Below are positions 16,101-17,087 of a stretch of 17,087 nt of DNA, piece after piece. Where the stretch lies: assembly GCA_964611385.1 (NCBI GenBank), contig CAZSXS010000080.1, forward strand, positions 1 to 17,087, in the 5' to 3' direction. This stretch comes from CAZSXS01 sp964611385. Lineage in GTDB: Bacteria > Bacillota > Clostridia > Lachnospirales > CAYPQA01. The translations under genes and the position numbers were made by a program. Under the pieces are notes generated by a model. It worked only from the letters and a program-made list of their open reading frames with translations, searched no databases and was not told where the DNA came from. Within the stretch, counting starts at the first letter, position 1; every line of letters starts with the position of its first letter.

Positions 16101-16793
16101 TTTTGTAATTAAGGTATTTCCGATAGGCTCGGCATAGCTAGCCCGATAAGAATAATTTGCGGCACCGTCGCTGAACAAGACAATATGCTTGGGATTGACT
16201 CCGCCGGAATTATTTAGAAGTTTCCTTGCCAATTGAAGCCCGCCTTGAATGTTTGTTCCTTGGTTCAAGGTATACACCTGGTCTAATTTTGCTAAATAAT
16301 AAGCAAGGTCGTTTGTTAGCATATATCCTGTACCGTCAATTTCAGTTAATGCGTTAAAGCCTTCAGTGTCATAACCCACAAGTCCAAGAAGATTTCCGGA
16401 TGCGCCGTTTCCCAAAAATTCAATCGCAAACTTTTTAATCGCTTCCTTCGCATGGTACAGTATTGTATTTCCATCCGGAGCTAAATTCATCATACTTCCG
16501 GATACATCTAAAACTAACACAACAGACGCCGACAAGCCCTGAACTGCTTGTATTTTGTCCTTGGTTATTATGTCAAAGCTGGCTTCGAATCTGTTGTTAT
16601 CTATTTGTTGAATGGATTTACGGTATTCTACAAGCTCATCCTCCGAAATCTGTGCTTGAGGATTTATAACAATCTGGTCTATGGGGCCAGACGCTGCCCT
16701 TTGGTTTGCCGAGATTGTTGAAATCAGGCCGACAAACAGCAATAAGGCAAGCGCAAGCCAAAAAGTATTTTTTCTTGGAAAGCTTTTCTTCAT
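13155..16793 (-). CDS. SLH-anchored surface protein with VWA domain and InlB-type repeats
   Basis: A 1212-residue exported protein. ATG 16793 is chosen because AAAGGGTGG lies 9 nt upstream and it opens directly into a signal peptide: MKKSFPRK, a hydrophobic core LALALLLFVGLI, then a likely ISA cleavage site. The longer frame to 16844 lacks these features. A von Willebrand A domain follows with a full MIDAS: DVSGS at 96-100, T180 in GTNIQGGL and D209 in LFSDGAAN. A long beta-rich middle precedes two InlB/Listeria-Bacteroides-type repeats at about 770-915 (FDLNGGTG...GWD...AKW; FILNGGTG...GWE...AKW). A Thr/Pro and Gly-Ser-Asn/Asp linker at about 920-1000 leads to three SLH domains at about 1004-1161 (TRAEAAVMFAR, TRAEFAVFAA, TRAEVVSLTN), which bind pyruvylated wall polymer. 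Probable role: metal-dependent adhesion at the S-layer. Monocistronic. Confidence 0.9.
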   Translation of the reverse strand: MKKSFPRKNTFWLALALLLFVGLISTISANQRAASGPIDQIVINPQAQISEDELVEYRKSIQQIDNNRFEASFDIITKDKIQAVQGLSASVVLVLDVSGSMMNLAPDGNTILYHAKEAIKKFAIEFLGNGASGNLLGLVGYDTEGFNALTEIDGTGYMLTNDLAYYLAKLDQVYTLNQGTNIQGGLQLARKLLNNSGGVNPKHIVLFSDGAANYSYRASYAEPIGNTLITKHTTSNNSVLDMIFKLSQFSYGGTASPDYSVNHYYVGNHYIPTISEGIIAKEIDDIDVYTVFFRNPNLNQLEYDEGVFTMLNVATSGQYHEVNDITGLAQLFYKLEQDIVHKTKLWMINDPLADYISFDGFSTDVTSSGAIYNAKQRTITWNLLSSDMQPEYLGQNRYKYHLSYHITFESNDSGVENGKAYPTNKTTLLDYFIGEQVHTGIKKQVEFKVPMIRSSSNNRKYLTVYPLDMVAYQGGNSASGNSFPRPYFSIKREDGSILTEEELSNFTFYMDGERHVPGDHEYFIYELPFRANYINQETDEVHYDPSEEYFSEDVGLYKIELTSKDKSGHVYYITAVDENNDVYDFRFYQDAKLEIRQQNTESPTTFMPFIEGNLDKNHKPSYPTVFVPMGTNFVNSAGIKLDPSQSHTTIVLMSDIVLAANEKGIENAVRQMETAKGARFETVYLNLVDQEDGNIIVHPDRPVTVVCPYPKGTNKNYRFTVLHFEDINRGVESVAKYDPKTLLPIKLDYALAFEVERFSPFAIVYSEQTYNVKFDLNGGTGASPLIQYSDQNIILNGKVTKPADPYKEGFTFMGWDNAGKWWDFETDKVTGDIILTAKWQLSDYIVSFILNGGTGEPPSQYANQFVRAGAKVIKPNDPQKPNHRFEGWEARINGSLRLWAFENDTVHQHLVLMAKWNKIDETVTPEPTSTPDTDTPDSGTGPGNGSDNGSGNGSDNGSDNGSDNGSDSGFDTGSGNGSGNVDSAHPITPIITPEKLNPTNPLEEQHYAYMVGYPDITFKAQANMTRAEAAVMFARLSEEKTNLLTEYPSTFTDVEQGSWYANSVGYLQQSGVIKADTEFFRPNDFITRAEFAVFAANFQGLSGTAESTFIDVPADHWAAKEISLAVKKGWIYGYPDGSFKPEKHITRAEVVSLTNFVLRRFADVAYINNHLTEVNRFTDLSKNFWAFYEIMEAVHDHLYVRNSDNKEAWLEE
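13854..13973 (-). repeat. 12-bp tandem repeats encoding a GS(D/G)N linker
   Basis: Ten consecutive 12-bp units encode GPGN, then GSDN/GSGN variants with GSDS and GFDT. Several neighbouring units are near identical (CTGAACCATTGT on the + strand), so copy number could change by slippage without shifting the frame. The segment separates the adhesive part from the SLH anchor. Confidence 0.9.
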
Positions 16794-16846
16794 TTCAAAA
16801 TTCCACCCTTTATAAATAACTAAAGAGTTAAAAGTTCTTGGCAACC

Positions 16847-17002
16847 TTATGCGATTTTAATACGAAAGCACAGCGGTCTTGGATAGCGGACGATGACTTG
16901 GGCCTTCATGCATGGTGAGGGGTGAAGGGCGCCATGGGCTGTTAAAGGTGGCTCGTGGGAAAATTTTAAAGTTTTCCCACGATAAGAATTTTTAACTTGC
17001 AT
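16847..17002 (-). other. Possible 51-residue ORF in the 5' flank of the surface-protein gene
   Basis: On the minus strand an ATG at 17002 opens 51 codons (MQVKNSYRGKTL... to a basic RPLCFRIKIA end) closing at TAA 16849-16847, 54 bp before the SLH gene start. No Shine-Dalgarno sequence is visible, and part of the frame runs through a perfect hairpin (16954-16981). The stretch is more GC-rich than its flanks. It could be a small peptide, a structured leader RNA, or part of a repeat element. Other than this and the hairpin, I see nothing in 16794-17087. Confidence 0.25.
16954..16981. other. Perfect hairpin upstream of the surface-protein gene
   Basis: A 10-bp inverted repeat CGTGGGAAAA / TTTTCCCACG around an 8-nt A/T loop. 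On the + strand it is followed by ATAAGAATTTTTAA, which is terminator-like, but no + strand gene ends here. It may be a transcript element for the minus-strand gene or part of a mobile or repeat sequence. Confidence 0.5.
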
Positions 17003-17087
17003 TGTACGTTTATTTTTAAAGGAAAAATTGTAAATATACTAAATATCTACAAAGTTTTTTATGGCAATTATAGGAAAAGCTTAATCC

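Overview
The window looks like a chromosomal segment from a low-to-moderate GC, anaerobic Bacillota (probably Clostridia). The signs are strong AGGAGG-type ribosome binding sites, tight operons, many intrinsic terminators, an S-layer-homology (SLH) surface protein, clostridial-style WYL regulators, and a duplicated AAA-ATPase/PD-(D/E)XK family that is common in gut and soil Clostridia. No tRNA, rRNA, CRISPR array or transposase was seen. Only one gene, rtcB, lies on the + strand.

Region 1 (1-5273) is accessory in character. Two paralogous AAA-ATPase/nuclease genes, one intact (264-1841) and one broken by two +1 frameshifts (2577-4144), flank the last 200 residues of an ABC exporter that has lost its membrane domain and Walker A (1921-2523). 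Upstream lies an AT-rich gene for an unrecognised 361-residue protein with a CxxCxxxC cluster (4188-5273). This region looks like a site of duplication, decay and insertion.

Region 2 (5391-9406) is a compact four-gene catabolic operon bounded by terminators. It holds a Gfo/Idh/MocA dehydrogenase, two xylose-isomerase-like TIM-barrel proteins, and a second Gfo/Idh/MocA dehydrogenase. This set matches the oxidation, elimination, hydration and reduction logic of the levoglucosan (LgdA/B1/B2/C) pathway and of related 3-keto-glycoside pathways. The real substrate cannot be read from the sequence, and no transporter is linked.

Region 3 (9465-13130) is a divergent module. Two overlapping WYL-domain regulator genes face an RtcB-type RNA ligase gene across about 70 bp that contains a perfect inverted repeat overlapping the likely promoters. 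I infer an RNA-damage-responsive RNA repair module in which WYL proteins take the place held by RtcR in Proteobacteria.

Region 4 (13155-17087) encodes a 1212-residue secreted surface protein: signal peptide, von Willebrand A domain with an intact MIDAS, two InlB-type repeats, a 12-bp tandem-repeat Gly/Ser/Asn/Asp linker, and three SLH domains. Beyond it lies a hairpin-rich, relatively GC-rich stretch with a possible 51-codon ORF, running to the window edge.
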